A stretch of DNA of 64,000 bases from Pedobacter chinensis (GCF_003339865.1 NZ_QPKV01000008.1:1-64000); one strand, 5' to 3'; shown: positions 18,063 through 28,469, counted from the stretch's first letter. Made by a program: numbers and translations. The notes: generated from the letters alone by a model not told the origin.

Positions 18063-18076
18063 CTTAATTAAATATT

Positions 18077-19783
18077 ATGATTATAACTAAAAAAACAAGA
18101 ACATATATTCCGCAGGATTTAACCATTACCTGGGAGAGCCTGGAGCCACTTTTTACAGAATTGCAAAACCGTGAAATCAACAGTGTTGATGAATTGGAGC
18201 AGTGGTTAAAAGATCGTTCCGAACTGGAAGCTGCTTTAGAAGAAGATTTCGCATGGCGATACATTAAAATGAGTTGCGATACGGCCAACGAAGAATTAGT
18301 TAAAAACTTCCAATATTTTGCAGAGCAGATTGAACCAAAAATTTCTCCTTTATCAAACGAATTGAACAAAAAGTTTGTTGAAAGCCCTTTTATGGATGAT
18401 TTGGATAAAGAGAAATATTTCGTTTACAGCAGAGCTATTAAAAAAGCTTTGGAAATTTATCGCGAAGAAAACATAGAGTTATTTACCCAATTACAGGTAA
18501 AACAACAAAAATATCAAGGCATAACAGGTGCCATGAGCGTTGAAATTAATGGCCAGGAATATACACTGGAACAAGCTTCAATTTTTATTAAGGATTTAAA
18601 CCGTGAAGTTCGGGAAAATGCCTGGAAAACCATTCAGCAACGTCGTTTAATAGATAAAGATGATTTAAACATTTTGTTTGATGAACTAATTAAACTGCGT
18701 GACCAGGTTGCCCTGAATGCTGGTTTTGAAAATTACCGGGATTATATGTTTCAAGCTTTAGGCCGCTTTGACTATACGCCGCAGGATTGCTACGACTTTG
18801 CCAATGCGATTGAGAAGGAAATTGTTCCTATTTTAAAAGAACAGGCAGAAAAGCGTCGTGAAGCGTTGGGTTTAGAAACTTTAAAACCCTGGGATTTGGA
18901 AGTGAGCATAAGCGGTAAACCAGCGTTGAAGCCTTTTAATAATGGCGAGGAGTTAATTGATAAAAGTATTGCCTGTTTCAACGCCATTGATGAAAAACTG
19001 GGTGTAAAACTGGCAACAATGAAAGCCAACAATCTTTTCGATGTAGAAAGCAGAAAAGGTAAAGCGCCTGGTGGTTATAACTATCCATTGGCAGAAACCG
19101 GTGCACCGTTCATTTTCATGAATTCAGCAAATTCACTTCGTGATTTAACTACAATGGTTCATGAGGGTGGCCATGCAATACATACTTTTTTAACGGCAAA
19201 CCTGGAACTGAACGATTTCAAACATTGTCCTTCGGAAGTTGCAGAGCTGGCATCTATGAGCATGGAATTGATTTCTATGGATAATTGGGATGTTTATTTT
19301 GACAATGAGGAAGATTTAATCCGTGCCAAAAAAGAACAACTGGCAGATGTTTTAAAAACATTGCCCTGGGTTGCCGTGATCGACCAGTTTCAGCATTGGA
19401 TTTACACCAATCCTGATCATACAGCCGCTGATCGGGAAGAAACGTTTAAACAAATTTACAATCGTTTTGGTGCAGGTTTTGCAGATTGGACGGATTTAGA
19501 GCAACAATTCGGCAATGTGTGGCAAAAACAGTTGCATTTGTTTGAGGTTCCTTTCTACTACATCGAATATGCAATTGCACAATTAGGTGCTATCGCCGTT
19601 TGGAAAAATTATAAGGAAAATCCGGGTAAGGCTTTAGATCAGTATTTAGCTGCATTATCTTTAGGTTATACAAAACCGATGAATGAAATCTACGAAACTG
19701 CTGGAATCAAGTTTGATTTTAGTGCAGATTATGTAAAAGAATTAGCTCAATTCGTGAAAGAGGAATTGGAGAAGTTAGGATAA
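18077..19783 (+). CDS. M3-family oligoendopeptidase (PepF-like)
   Basis: A 568-residue cytosolic zinc metallopeptidase that cleaves oligopeptides. The zinc motif H362-E363-G-G-H366 is intact, and the third-ligand region follows about 25 residues later (HCPSEVAELASMSMEL). Upstream, the N-terminal helical lobe that restricts substrate size shows QQKYQGITGAMSVEINGQ and LNREVRENAWKT. Length matches M3B enzymes. It is preceded by a hairpin and followed by a repeat region starting with a terminator-like stem, so it is probably monocistronic. Confidence 0.92.
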   Translation: MIITKKTRTYIPQDLTITWESLEPLFTELQNREINSVDELEQWLKDRSELEAALEEDFAWRYIKMSCDTANEELVKNFQYFAEQIEPKISPLSNELNKKFVESPFMDDLDKEKYFVYSRAIKKALEIYREENIELFTQLQVKQQKYQGITGAMSVEINGQEYTLEQASIFIKDLNREVRENAWKTIQQRRLIDKDDLNILFDELIKLRDQVALNAGFENYRDYMFQALGRFDYTPQDCYDFANAIEKEIVPILKEQAEKRREALGLETLKPWDLEVSISGKPALKPFNNGEELIDKSIACFNAIDEKLGVKLATMKANNLFDVESRKGKAPGGYNYPLAETGAPFIFMNSANSLRDLTTMVHEGGHAIHTFLTANLELNDFKHCPSEVAELASMSMELISMDNWDVYFDNEEDLIRAKKEQLADVLKTLPWVAVIDQFQHWIYTNPDHTAADREETFKQIYNRFGAGFADWTDLEQQFGNVWQKQLHLFEVPFYYIEYAIAQLGAIAVWKNYKENPGKALDQYLAALSLGYTKPMNEIYETAGIKFDFSADYVKELAQFVKEELEKLG

Positions 19784-19853
19784 GGTTAGGGTTGAGGGGT
19801 TAGAGATTGAAGGTAAAAAGGTGGAAGGCAGAAGGCTTTCCTTATATATATCT

Positions 19854-19881
19854 AGTCGTAACATCTCGCTACGACTTTTTT
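19854..19881 (+). terminator. Terminator-like hairpin downstream of the M3 peptidase
   Basis: AGTCGTA / TACGACT stem with a nine-base loop and a TTTTT tail, 70 bases after the stop codon. Other copies of the repeat have a longer nine-pair stem. Confidence 0.45.
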
Positions 19882-20250
19882 AATGCTCAATTGTTTCCCG
19901 CAGATTCAAATGATTGACACAGAGAAGATCAACGGAATCAGCGTAATTTGCGGGAGAAAAACACAACCGACTGAAATTAAAACATTTAATAGCAGCATTC
20001 GCTACGACTTTTTTAATGCTCAATTGTTTACAGCAGGTTTAAATGATCCATACAGAAAAGATCTGCGGAATCAGCGTAATTTGCGGGAGAAAAACACAAC
20101 CGACTGAAATTAAAACATTTAACCGCAGCATTCCGCTACGACTTTTTTATTTTATCGCTATATCTAGTCATAGCGTCTCGCTACGACTTTTTAATGCTCA
20201 ATTGTTTCCCGCAGATTCAAATGATTGACGCAGAGAAGATCTACTGGAAT
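19854..20250. repeat. Interspersed repeat (left block), three copies of ~130-150 bp
   Basis: Units start with a hairpin of the form AGTCGTA...TACGACT followed by a T run. They continue TTAATGCTCAATTGTTTCCC, GCAGATTCAAATGATTGAC, GGAATCAGCGTAATTTGCGG and ACTGAAATTAAAACATTTAA. The first copy (19854-19881) lies after the M3 peptidase and could act as its terminator. The same family in the same orientation returns at 22900-23345, on the other side of the outer-membrane barrel gene. Small frames inside it are repeat-derived. Confidence 0.8.
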
Positions 20251-20419
20251 TAGTAAAGTTGGCAAGAAACATCAATTCCTTGTTATCAATACTGATTTGT
20301 GAAATTTTGTTAATTAAGTTAAACATTGTTAAATAGCCGGTTAGATATACCTAATATTTTAGTTTCGTACTCATATTCCTGAGTTAAGGAAAACTAATCA
20401 TTACGCTACCGGATTAATA

Positions 20420-22840
20420 ATGAAACAATTCTTCACAATTTTCATTTATTTCACAGTGCTGCTTTTTTCGTCGGCAATGGCACAAGATAAAAAAGGAAAA
20501 ATTTCAGGAACGTTGATTGGCGACATTGGAAATACCATTTCAGCAACTGTTACCCTTAAAAGCTTAAATGATTCCACTTTTTCAAAAACGACTTTTGCTA
20601 AAGGAGGGAAATTCGTTTTCAATGATTTAAATATTGGACCATATTTAATCAAATTAAATGCGATTGGTTACGAAAACCTTAGCGAAAAAATTGAAATAAA
20701 CATCGCTCAATTATTTATTACCAAAAACTTTAAACTTGCTACAGTTTCTAATAAACTTGGCGATATAAATATATCGGCTAAAAAACCATTAATCCAGCGA
20801 TTTAGTGATAAAATTGTAATGAATGTTGAAAATAGCATTGTTGCAGCTGGAAATACTACTTTGGAAATACTATCAAAAATGCCTGGAGTTTCAGTGAATC
20901 AAGATGGAATTATAACTGTTAAAGGAAAATCAGGGGCTAATGTTTTAATTGATGGAAAATCTACTTACTTATCTCCGGAACAATTGGCCACAAGATTAAA
21001 ATCACTAAATAGTAATGAGCTAAAATCAATTGAATTAATAACAAATCCATCGTCAAAGTATGATGCTGAAGGCAACGCTGGCATCATTAATATCAAACTG
21101 AAAAAGAATACAGCCTTCGGAACGAACGGAGATATCGATTTAGGTTTTGGATATGGAAAAAACCCAAAAAGTGATGTTGGAGTTTCCTTAAATCACAGGA
21201 ATCAAAATTTCAACATATTCGGCAATATTTCAAACAACAACAATAAATTTCAGGAAGATTTAGATATCAACAGAATTACAAATGACGGGTTTTATAATAC
21301 TTTCTTCCACCAGTACAATACTCAAATTCGCTCTTCACATAATAACAACTACAAAGCTGGCATCGATTATTTTATAAATGAGCACAATACAATCGGTTTT
21401 TTAACAACGGGATATTTCAACAATGGACACGAAAGTTCGAAAGGAAATACAGCGATCGGACAGAGTTTGTCGAGGATTGATTCATCTATCGTAGCTGATA
21501 ATCCATCATTGAACAAATATCGAAATCAAGCTTATAACCTGAACTACAAATCTATTATTGATACATTGGGTCAAGAATTTTCAATTGATTTGGATTATGC
21601 TCGATACAGAAATGAAGAAAACACTGTTTACAACAACGTATTTTATGATGATCGCGGTTACAATTATAAATTACCTTTAATCTTCAGAAACTTAACACCA
21701 TCGTTAATTAAAATCCAAGCGGTTAAAGTAGACTATTCGCTCCCATTGAAGGGTATCAAATTTGATTTCGGATTAAAGAGCAGTTGGGTAAGTACTGATA
21801 ACGATTTTAAATTTGAAAACTTAGCAGCCACGCTATGGCAAAATGATCTTACGAGGAGTAATCGTTTTGTATACAATGAAAATATAAATGCAGCCTATGC
21901 TAATTTTAAGCACAATTTTAAATCAACAAGTATTGAAGCCGGATTGAGAATTGAACAAACGAATTCTAAAGGAAATTCTATTAACGAGCAAAAAGTTGTT
22001 AAACGAAGCTACTTCGATTTTTTCCCAAGTTTTTCCTTAAATCAAACCTTATCAGAAAATAATGAACTTGGGTTTTCTTATAGTAGAAGAATAGACAGAC
22101 CTGATTATAAATCGCTAAATCCATTTATTTACTTTGTTGATTTATACACTTTCAGTCAGGGGAATCCATTTTTAAATCCGCAGTATACCAATGCTTTCGA
22201 GTTCTCTTATAATTATAAAAAAGAATTAAACATTTCATTGGGCTATGGCGTTACCAACAATTTAATTATCGATGTTCTGCTCCCAGAAAATGAGAAAAAG
22301 GCACTTTATCAAACCGTACAGAATTTGGATAAACAAATTTCTTACGATTTAACAATTGGCTATCCAACTATCCTTACTGAATTTTGGAATATGGATAATA
22401 CAATTACAAGCACTTATAATCAAATAAAATCGGAAAGTTTAGATGGGTTAGCTTATGATCGGAAAAAGGTAAACTTTACGCTGAACAGCAATCATAGTTT
22501 TACGATAACACCATCAACTTCAGCAGAATTATCTGGAGAATTTATCTCCGCTCAGATTTATGGAACCTATGCTATAAAGCCCTATTATGGAATTGATTTT
22601 GGTTTGAAAAAATCTTTTTTAGATAAAAGGCTGAATCTGAAATTTGCCCTGAATGATGTTTTGAATAGTAGAAAAGCAAGAATCAGTAGTGCATTATCAA
22701 CGCTGAATTATGATCTCAGCCAAAAGCAAGAAAGTAGAATTTTTAGATTAAGTTTAAACTATGCTTTCGGAAGTAACAGTATTAAGGCCACAAGAGAAAG
22801 AAAAACCAGCGTTACTGATGAAGAAAATAGAATTAAATAG
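20420..22840 (+). CDS. TonB-dependent-receptor-like outer-membrane beta-barrel protein
   Basis: An 806-residue exported protein (signal peptide to about residue 21, AMAQ). Residues about 25-105 form a carboxypeptidase-like regulatory domain (GKISGTLIGDIGNTISATVTL). A plug-type segment follows with the recurrent phrase KMPGVSVNQDGIITVKG, LIDGKSTYLSPEQL and SIELITNPSSKYDAEGNAGI. The remainder is a large barrel of the OMP_b-brl_3 type (FSYSRRIDRPDYKSLNPF, QGNPFLNPQYTNAFEFSYNY). These are common in Bacteroidota and usually of unknown substrate. No partner gene adjoins it; both flanks are the same repeat family in direct orientation. Confidence 0.88.
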   Translation: MKQFFTIFIYFTVLLFSSAMAQDKKGKISGTLIGDIGNTISATVTLKSLNDSTFSKTTFAKGGKFVFNDLNIGPYLIKLNAIGYENLSEKIEINIAQLFITKNFKLATVSNKLGDINISAKKPLIQRFSDKIVMNVENSIVAAGNTTLEILSKMPGVSVNQDGIITVKGKSGANVLIDGKSTYLSPEQLATRLKSLNSNELKSIELITNPSSKYDAEGNAGIINIKLKKNTAFGTNGDIDLGFGYGKNPKSDVGVSLNHRNQNFNIFGNISNNNNKFQEDLDINRITNDGFYNTFFHQYNTQIRSSHNNNYKAGIDYFINEHNTIGFLTTGYFNNGHESSKGNTAIGQSLSRIDSSIVADNPSLNKYRNQAYNLNYKSIIDTLGQEFSIDLDYARYRNEENTVYNNVFYDDRGYNYKLPLIFRNLTPSLIKIQAVKVDYSLPLKGIKFDFGLKSSWVSTDNDFKFENLAATLWQNDLTRSNRFVYNENINAAYANFKHNFKSTSIEAGLRIEQTNSKGNSINEQKVVKRSYFDFFPSFSLNQTLSENNELGFSYSRRIDRPDYKSLNPFIYFVDLYTFSQGNPFLNPQYTNAFEFSYNYKKELNISLGYGVTNNLIIDVLLPENEKKALYQTVQNLDKQISYDLTIGYPTILTEFWNMDNTITSTYNQIKSESLDGLAYDRKKVNFTLNSNHSFTITPSTSAELSGEFISAQIYGTYAIKPYYGIDFGLKKSFLDKRLNLKFALNDVLNSRKARISSALSTLNYDLSQKQESRIFRLSLNYAFGSNSIKATRERKTSVTDEENRIK

Positions 22841-22899
22841 CAATTGCAAGATTATAATAGAATTAGAAAATAACCAATGCGCTCTCGTTTTAAACACTA

Positions 22900-23345
22900 G
22901 GTCGCAGCATTCGCTACGACTTTTTTATTGCTCATCATTTCCCTCAGATTCAAATGATTGACGCAGAGAAGATCAAGGGAATCAGCGTAATCTGCGGAAG
23001 AAAAACACAACTGACTGAAATTAAAACATTTAACCGCAGTATTTCGCGACTTTTTATTTTTATTGCTATATCTAGTCGTAGCGTCTCGCTACGACTTTTT
23101 TAATGCTCAATTGTTTCCCGCAGATTCAAATGATTGACGCAGAGAAGATCAACGGAATCAGCGTAATTTGTGGGAGAAAAACACAACCGACTGAAATTAA
23201 AACATTTAACCGCAGTATTTCGCGACTTTTTATTTTTATTGCTATATCTAGTCGTAGCATCTCGCTACGACTTTTTTAATGCTCAATTGTTTCCCGCAGA
23301 TTCAAATGATTGACGCAGAGAAGATCAACGGAATCATTGTAATTT
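22900..23345. repeat. Interspersed repeat (right block), three copies
   Basis: This block has the same family and orientation as 19854-20250. Copies begin near 22900, 23070 and 23250 with GTCGTAGC.TCTCGCTACGAC-type stems followed by T runs. The shared body includes CAGATTCAAATGATTGACGC and GAGAAGATCAACGGAATCA. It fills the gap between the barrel gene and the convergent MFS gene, and its stems could terminate the barrel transcript. Confidence 0.8.
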
Positions 23346-23394
23346 GCGTAAAAAAACCCATTGCTTTATCAATACTGATTTGTGATTTTTTAAA

Positions 23395-24612
23395 CTAATC
23401 CTCCCCATTCTTTCTCGTTTTCATAATCAAAAACATCACTAAAACAGAAAGAATGATCATTACCAAATAACTATGACTTAAATTTCTTTCATCCTTTGCA
23501 GGAATAAGATTAACAACACCGTAACTTAAAAATGAAACGATCACATAAGTGATTCCACCGGTTAGTCCGCCTGCGATACCTGCATTTTTCGGGAATTTAC
23601 TTAAACAAAAAGTGAAATAGTTATTGAATGTAAAACCAGCTCCAACATGAATAATAAATGCAAAAAAGATCAGCGAGAATAAATTAGACACAAAGTTAAG
23701 GCTGATCATCATTACCATCACAAAAACCACTTGCAACAACGAGTTAACCATTAATCTTTTAAAAAAAGGTTTATTGATAGTTGCTTTACCAATGAAACCG
23801 CCTACCATCCATGCAAAACCTAAAACCAAAGAACTGTAACCCGCAACAACGGGCGAATATTTTAATTCATGCTCAATGATAAACGGACCAGTCATGTTGT
23901 AAACCATTACCATACAGTAGGCTAACCCTAACATCACGATGCCTAGAGTAAAACTTGTGGTTTTAATCATATCCACATAAATATTTGTGATCTTTTTTAA
24001 CTGAAAATCGGTAAAGTACTTTAAAGTTTCTCCGCTGAAAATAAATTCCAGTAAGGCAAAAATCAATGCAAAACCAGCCAGAAAATAGAAATTAGATTCC
24101 CAGCCAAAAGCAGTTTGTAAATATCCGCCAACAAAAGGTGCTATAATTGGTCCGGTTGACCAGATGATGGAAAACAAACTTAAATAATGCTTCAGCTTAT
24201 TACCAGTAAATAAATCGACAAAGTATGCCCGTTTAGCCACTACAATGGCTCCTACAGAAAGACCGTGAATAACCCTCATTAAATAAATGAGGTAAATATG
24301 ATGTGTATTTGCAATAATAAAACTGGCGGCAGCAAAAATCAATAAGCTATATAGACCGATTTTGTATCGTCCGAAACTATCAAGCAGACTTCCTACGAAA
24401 AGCTGTGCCACTCCATAGCTAATTAAGAAAATGCTTAAGGTAAGCTGAACCTGAACGTTGCTAACATTCATTTCACCAGCCATAGTTGGTAACGATGGAA
24501 TATAAATATCAGTTGCGAAGCCAGAAAGTGGGATTAAAGCAAAAGCCAAGATGGTTGCTATTCCTTGATTTTTTTCTTTAATATAGGATTGAGGTAAGGT
24601 AGTTGACGTCAT
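23395..24612 (-). CDS. MFS transporter, Bcr/CflA-like drug efflux
   Basis: A 405-residue protein with about twelve hydrophobic segments. The early sequence PLSGFATDIYIPSLPTMAGE is the hallmark of the Bcr/CflA group, in which a membrane-embedded aspartate begins the proton pathway. The FVGSLLDSFGRYKIGLYSLL loop is the MFS A-motif (G-x-L-x-D-x-x-G-R). Substrate (bicyclomycin, chloramphenicol, others) cannot be inferred. It is a single gene with a TACTTTTG promoter element 47 bases upstream of its ATG, convergent with the repeat block. Confidence 0.88.
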   Translation of the reverse strand: MTSTTLPQSYIKEKNQGIATILAFALIPLSGFATDIYIPSLPTMAGEMNVSNVQVQLTLSIFLISYGVAQLFVGSLLDSFGRYKIGLYSLLIFAAASFIIANTHHIYLIYLMRVIHGLSVGAIVVAKRAYFVDLFTGNKLKHYLSLFSIIWSTGPIIAPFVGGYLQTAFGWESNFYFLAGFALIFALLEFIFSGETLKYFTDFQLKKITNIYVDMIKTTSFTLGIVMLGLAYCMVMVYNMTGPFIIEHELKYSPVVAGYSSLVLGFAWMVGGFIGKATINKPFFKRLMVNSLLQVVFVMVMMISLNFVSNLFSLIFFAFIIHVGAGFTFNNYFTFCLSKFPKNAGIAGGLTGGITYVIVSFLSYGVVNLIPAKDERNLSHSYLVMIILSVLVMFLIMKTRKNGED

Positions 24613-24658
24613 GACTGTAGAAAATGAAATTATAATGTCTCATTTTTGATTAAGGAGG

Positions 24659-24666
24659 CAAAAGTA
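24659..24666 (-). promoter_or_regulatory. -7 promoter element of the MFS gene
   Basis: TACTTTTG on the minus strand, an exact TAnnTTTG match, 46 bases upstream of the start codon. Confidence 0.45.
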
Positions 24667-24866
24667 GCATTTTATGATCCCCTGGAAACAGCGCCAGGCA
24701 AATAAACACATACAGATTACAATACAAATCGATTTTTACTTTCTGTATAGAAATGATTTTGGAATTTCAGATTATAAAACCAGGTTATTTTATACCTTTT
24801 TATTCTGAAAATTTCGATGTAATGAAATTTATATCTCGCTTTAAACGTTTTTAACTGATATTTTTA

Positions 24867-24874
24867 TAAGTTTG
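24867..24874 (+). promoter_or_regulatory. -7 promoter element of the APC permease gene
   Basis: TAAGTTTG, an exact TAnnTTTG match, 23 bases before the ATG at 24898. The upstream AT-rich stretch lacks a perfect TTTG -33 box. Confidence 0.4.
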
Positions 24875-24897
24875 AGGAATACAACAACCAAACAAAG

Positions 24898-26844
24898 ATG
24901 TTCGAAAAGCTATTCAGAAAGAAATCGATTTCCAAGATATTAAAAGATGCGGCAAGCGGCTATGGCGACCATGACAATACGCTTCATAAAACATTAGGTG
25001 TACGGGATTTAACCGCTTTTGGTATTGCGGCAATAATTGGTGCCGGTATTTTTAGCACCATCGGCAAAGCCAGTGCAGATGGCGGTCCGGCAGTAATATT
25101 TTTGTTCATCTTTACAGCGATTGCTTGTAGTTTTGCTGCTTTCGCTTATGCAGAATTTGCCTCGATGGTACCTGTTTCAGGCAGTGCTTATACTTATTCG
25201 TATGTTGCTTTTGGCGAATTAGTAGCGTGGATTATTGGCTGGTCGCTGATTATGGAATATTCAATCGGGAATATAACAGTGGCCATTTCATGGTCTGATT
25301 ATTTTACAGGATTACTCTCCACTATCAAAATCCCGTTCCTCGGCATTAATGGGATTCATATTCCAGACTGGGCAACGATGGATTATTTGAGTGCTTACAA
25401 TGGAAACAAGCATGCCGAAGCTTTACTTGCAGCAGGCAAAAATCTTGCTGATTTAGATTCTGCAACAGCTCTGGCTAATAACGCCTGGATTACCGCACCA
25501 CAAATTGGAGGATTCCATTTAGTGGCTGATATTCCGGCATTGGGCATTATTATCTTAATTACCTGGTTAATTTACCGTGGAATGAAAGAAAGCCGCAATG
25601 CCAGCAATGCTATGGTGGTAGTTAAACTAGCTGTTATTTTGCTGGTTTTGGCTGTGGGTATTTTTTATGTTGACACTAAAAATTGGGATCCATTTGCACC
25701 AAACGGAGTTTCCGGAATATTAAAAGGTGTGTCTGCTGTATTTTTCGCTTACATTGGTTTTGATGCCATTTCTACCACAGCTGAAGAATGTAAAAATCCA
25801 CAACGTGATTTACCTCGCGGAATGATGTGGGCAATTATTATTTGTACTATTTTATATGTAGCTATTGCTTTAGTTTTAACAGGAATTGTAAGATCAAATA
25901 CTTTAGCTGTAGGCGATCCATTAGCCTTTGTTTTCGACCAAATTGATTTAAAGTTAATGAGTGGAATCATCGCTGTGAGTGCTGTTTTTGCTATGGCAAG
26001 CGTACTTTTAGTATTTCAAATGGGTCAGCCACGTATCTGGATGAGCATGAGTCGCGATGGTTTGTTGCCTAAGTCATTTTCAAAAATTCATCCAAAATAT
26101 AAAACACCATCTTTTGCAACTATTGTGGTGGGCTTTGTGGTTGCAGTTCCATCCTTATTCATGAACCTGACCATCGTTACTGATCTATGTTCTATCGGCA
26201 CTTTGTTCGCCTTCGTTTTGGTTTGTGCAGGTGTTTTAGTGTTGCAAAACCGTCCTGATGTGCAACGTGGTAAATTCAAAATTCCTTATGCAAACAGTAA
26301 ATTCATTGTGCCGATTGCATTTATTACGGCTGTTGTTTTTGCTTTTACTCAATACGGAAAGGAAACAAAATCGTTCTTTTTAAACGAACCTAAAACCATT
26401 GAAACCATAACTTTCGTCACTTCTTTAAGCGGTGATGAACTTAAAATTGTAAAAGAAGAAATTGTAAAAGATGCCACTCCACAAATCATGCTGGCAGATA
26501 AAGTTGATGCAGAATCTTATTTGAGTGCTCTGCCTGCAGATCGTTACGAGCAATTCATTTCAGCATCAAAAGTTTCTATCGAAAAGAAGTATGAAAGCGG
26601 CTGGAGTTTGTTTAAGCATAAAATCCCAATGTGGATTTTTCTAATTATCTGCGTGATCATCTGTTATTATTGTATTACTAAAAATCTATCATTGATTCCC
26701 GTTTTAGGATTGATCAGTTGTTTATACATGATGTGTGAATTGGGAATATCTAACTGGATTGGCTTTGGAATCTGGCTTGTGATTGGGTTAATTGTGTACT
26801 TTGCATACGGTTACAAACATAGCAAGCTAGCACAGGAAATATAA
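24898..26844 (+). CDS. APC-family amino acid permease with inserted soluble segments
   Basis: A 648-residue inner-membrane transporter. The substrate-binding motif IGAGIFSTIG follows LTAFGIAAI in the first helix, and the GFDAISTTAEECKNPQRDLP segment is typical of the cationic/YfnA-like branch. It is longer than the usual 450-500 residues. Residues about 150-200 add a loop between helices, and residues about 490-575 add a charged soluble insertion (FVTSLSGDELKIVKEEIVKD) before the last helices. Substrate is unknown. It has its own promoter and is followed by the REP array. Confidence 0.88.
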   Translation: MFEKLFRKKSISKILKDAASGYGDHDNTLHKTLGVRDLTAFGIAAIIGAGIFSTIGKASADGGPAVIFLFIFTAIACSFAAFAYAEFASMVPVSGSAYTYSYVAFGELVAWIIGWSLIMEYSIGNITVAISWSDYFTGLLSTIKIPFLGINGIHIPDWATMDYLSAYNGNKHAEALLAAGKNLADLDSATALANNAWITAPQIGGFHLVADIPALGIIILITWLIYRGMKESRNASNAMVVVKLAVILLVLAVGIFYVDTKNWDPFAPNGVSGILKGVSAVFFAYIGFDAISTTAEECKNPQRDLPRGMMWAIIICTILYVAIALVLTGIVRSNTLAVGDPLAFVFDQIDLKLMSGIIAVSAVFAMASVLLVFQMGQPRIWMSMSRDGLLPKSFSKIHPKYKTPSFATIVVGFVVAVPSLFMNLTIVTDLCSIGTLFAFVLVCAGVLVLQNRPDVQRGKFKIPYANSKFIVPIAFITAVVFAFTQYGKETKSFFLNEPKTIETITFVTSLSGDELKIVKEEIVKDATPQIMLADKVDAESYLSALPADRYEQFISASKVSIEKKYESGWSLFKHKIPMWIFLIICVIICYYCITKNLSLIPVLGLISCLYMMCELGISNWIGFGIWLVIGLIVYFAYGYKHSKLAQEI

Positions 26845-26896
26845 TGAAATGGGATACGATCCTTCAATACATCATCGGAGATTGATAAGATTAAAT

Positions 26897-27905
26897 ATTC
26901 TTATCTTATTTTGATTGTCATTATAGCTTAAAACAAAGTATACTGGTTTCGGTTGGTGAGACACCAACCGATAGGTATTAGGTATAAAGAATGCCTACAG
27001 TTTAAAAGTTCAGGAAAGATTCATCCTTAAGTTATCGGCTGGTGTCTCACCGACCGAAACATTATTTAATTCAAAATTCTTATCTTGTTTTGATTATTCC
27101 TATAGCTTAAAACAAAGTATACTGGTTTCGGTTGGTAAGACACCAACCGATAGGTATTAGGTATAAAGAATGCCTACAGTTTAAAAGTTCAGGAAAGATT
27201 CATCCTCAAGTTATCGGTTGGTGTCCTACCAACCGAAACATTATTTAATTAAAAATTCTTATCTTGTTTTGATTATCCCTATAGCTTAAAACAAAGTATA
27301 CTGGTTTCGGTTGGTGAAACACCAACCGATAGGTATTAGGTATAAAGAATGCCTACAGCTTAAAAGTTCAGGAAAGATTCATCCTCAAGTTATCGGTTGG
27401 TGCCTCACTGACCGAAACATTATTTAATTAAAAATTCTTATCTTGTTTTGATTATTCCTATAGCTTAAAACAAAGTATACTGGTTTCGGTTGGTGAAACA
27501 CCAACCGATAGGTATTAGGTATAAAGAATGCCTACAGCTTAAAAGTTCAGGAAAGATTCATCCTCAAGTTATCGGTTGGTGTCTCACCGACCGATAGGTA
27601 TTAGGTATAAAGAATGCCTACAGCTTAAAAGTTCAGGAAAGATTCATCCTCAAGTTATCGGTTGGTGTCTTACCGACCGAAACATTATTTAATTAAAAAT
27701 TCTTATCTTGTTTTGATTATCCCTATAGCTTAAAACAAAGTATACTGGTTTCGGTTGGTGAGACACCGACCGATAGGTATTAGGTATAAAGAATGCCTAC
27801 AGCTTAAAAGTTCAGGAAAGATTCATCCTCAAGTTATCGGTTGGTGTCTCACCGACCGAAACATTATTTAATTAAAAATTCTTATCTTGTTTTGATTATC
27901 CCTGT
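26897..27905. repeat. Tandem array of 179-bp units bearing REP-type hairpins
   Basis: Unit starts (ATTCTTATCTT) fall at 26897, 27076, 27255, 27434, 27699 and 27878. Spacing is exactly 179 bp, except 265 bp where an 86-bp segment is duplicated within the fourth unit. Each unit carries two opposed hairpins, TCGGTTGGTGAGACACCAACCGA and a variant of it, about 85 bp apart, so roughly eleven hairpins in all. Base changes between copies tend to be in loops or compensated in stems. The sixth unit is cut off after 28 bases and runs straight into the leader of a Y1 transposase gene. Confidence 0.9.
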
Positions 27906-27922
27906 AACAAAAAAAAACAATT

Positions 27923-28468
27923 ATGAATATTTTTCATAAACGACAGGGACAAATGGATTATAACTATCCCTATTTCTACACTGATACAATATGTGATTTT
28001 AGAAATTTATTAGAAAATGATCAATTTAAATTGATTGTTATGAATTCATTGCAGTTCTTAGTTCAACAAAAATTAGTTGAGATTTATGGCTATGTGATTA
28101 TGCCTAACCATATCCATTTAATTTGGAATATGTTAAAGTTAAATGGGAAAGAAAGTCCAGTAGCAAGTTTTACAAAATTTACTGCTCATCAATTTAGAAA
28201 GTATCTGATTACCCATAATCCACATTTACTTGAGCATTACAAATCAAAAAAAGAAGATCGCCACTACCAATTTTGGAAACGAGATCCATTAGCCATTCCA
28301 TTAAGTACTGAAAATATATTAATTCAGAAGTTAGATTATATACATGAAAACCCCATAAAGGACCGATGGCGTTTATGTAAATACCCTGAAGATTATGCTT
28401 GGAGTAGCGCTCGTTTCTATAAAGATGGGATTGACAATTTTGGAATTCTTAAACATTTCAGAGATTAA
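27923..28468 (+). CDS. REP-associated tyrosine transposase (Y1/RAYT family)
   Basis: A 181-residue protein of the IS200/IS605-like Y1 transposase superfamily. The metal-binding HUH motif is P-N-H-I-H-L (about residues 63-68, after GYVIMPN). The C-terminal part KLDYIHENPIKDRW...PEDYAWSSARFY is typical of the subgroup that processes REP hairpins without terminal repeats. A tyrosine suited to catalysis lies in the helix after TKFTAHQFRKYL. It stands between the 179-bp REP array and one further REP hairpin after its stop. The likely action is single-strand cleavage at REP stems. Confidence 0.88.
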   Translation: MNIFHKRQGQMDYNYPYFYTDTICDFRNLLENDQFKLIVMNSLQFLVQQKLVEIYGYVIMPNHIHLIWNMLKLNGKESPVASFTKFTAHQFRKYLITHNPHLLEHYKSKKEDRHYQFWKRDPLAIPLSTENILIQKLDYIHENPIKDRWRLCKYPEDYAWSSARFYKDGIDNFGILKHFRD

Positions 28469-28469
28469 A

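Noticed and set aside
19883..20228. Two small forward frames of 61-74 codons before the barrel gene
   Set aside because: Both are translations of the interspersed repeat and share the same peptide, with no start signal.
26897..27905. CRISPR array
   Set aside because: Units are 179 bp and repeated along their whole length with no unique spacers, and no cas gene is present; hairpins match REP elements.
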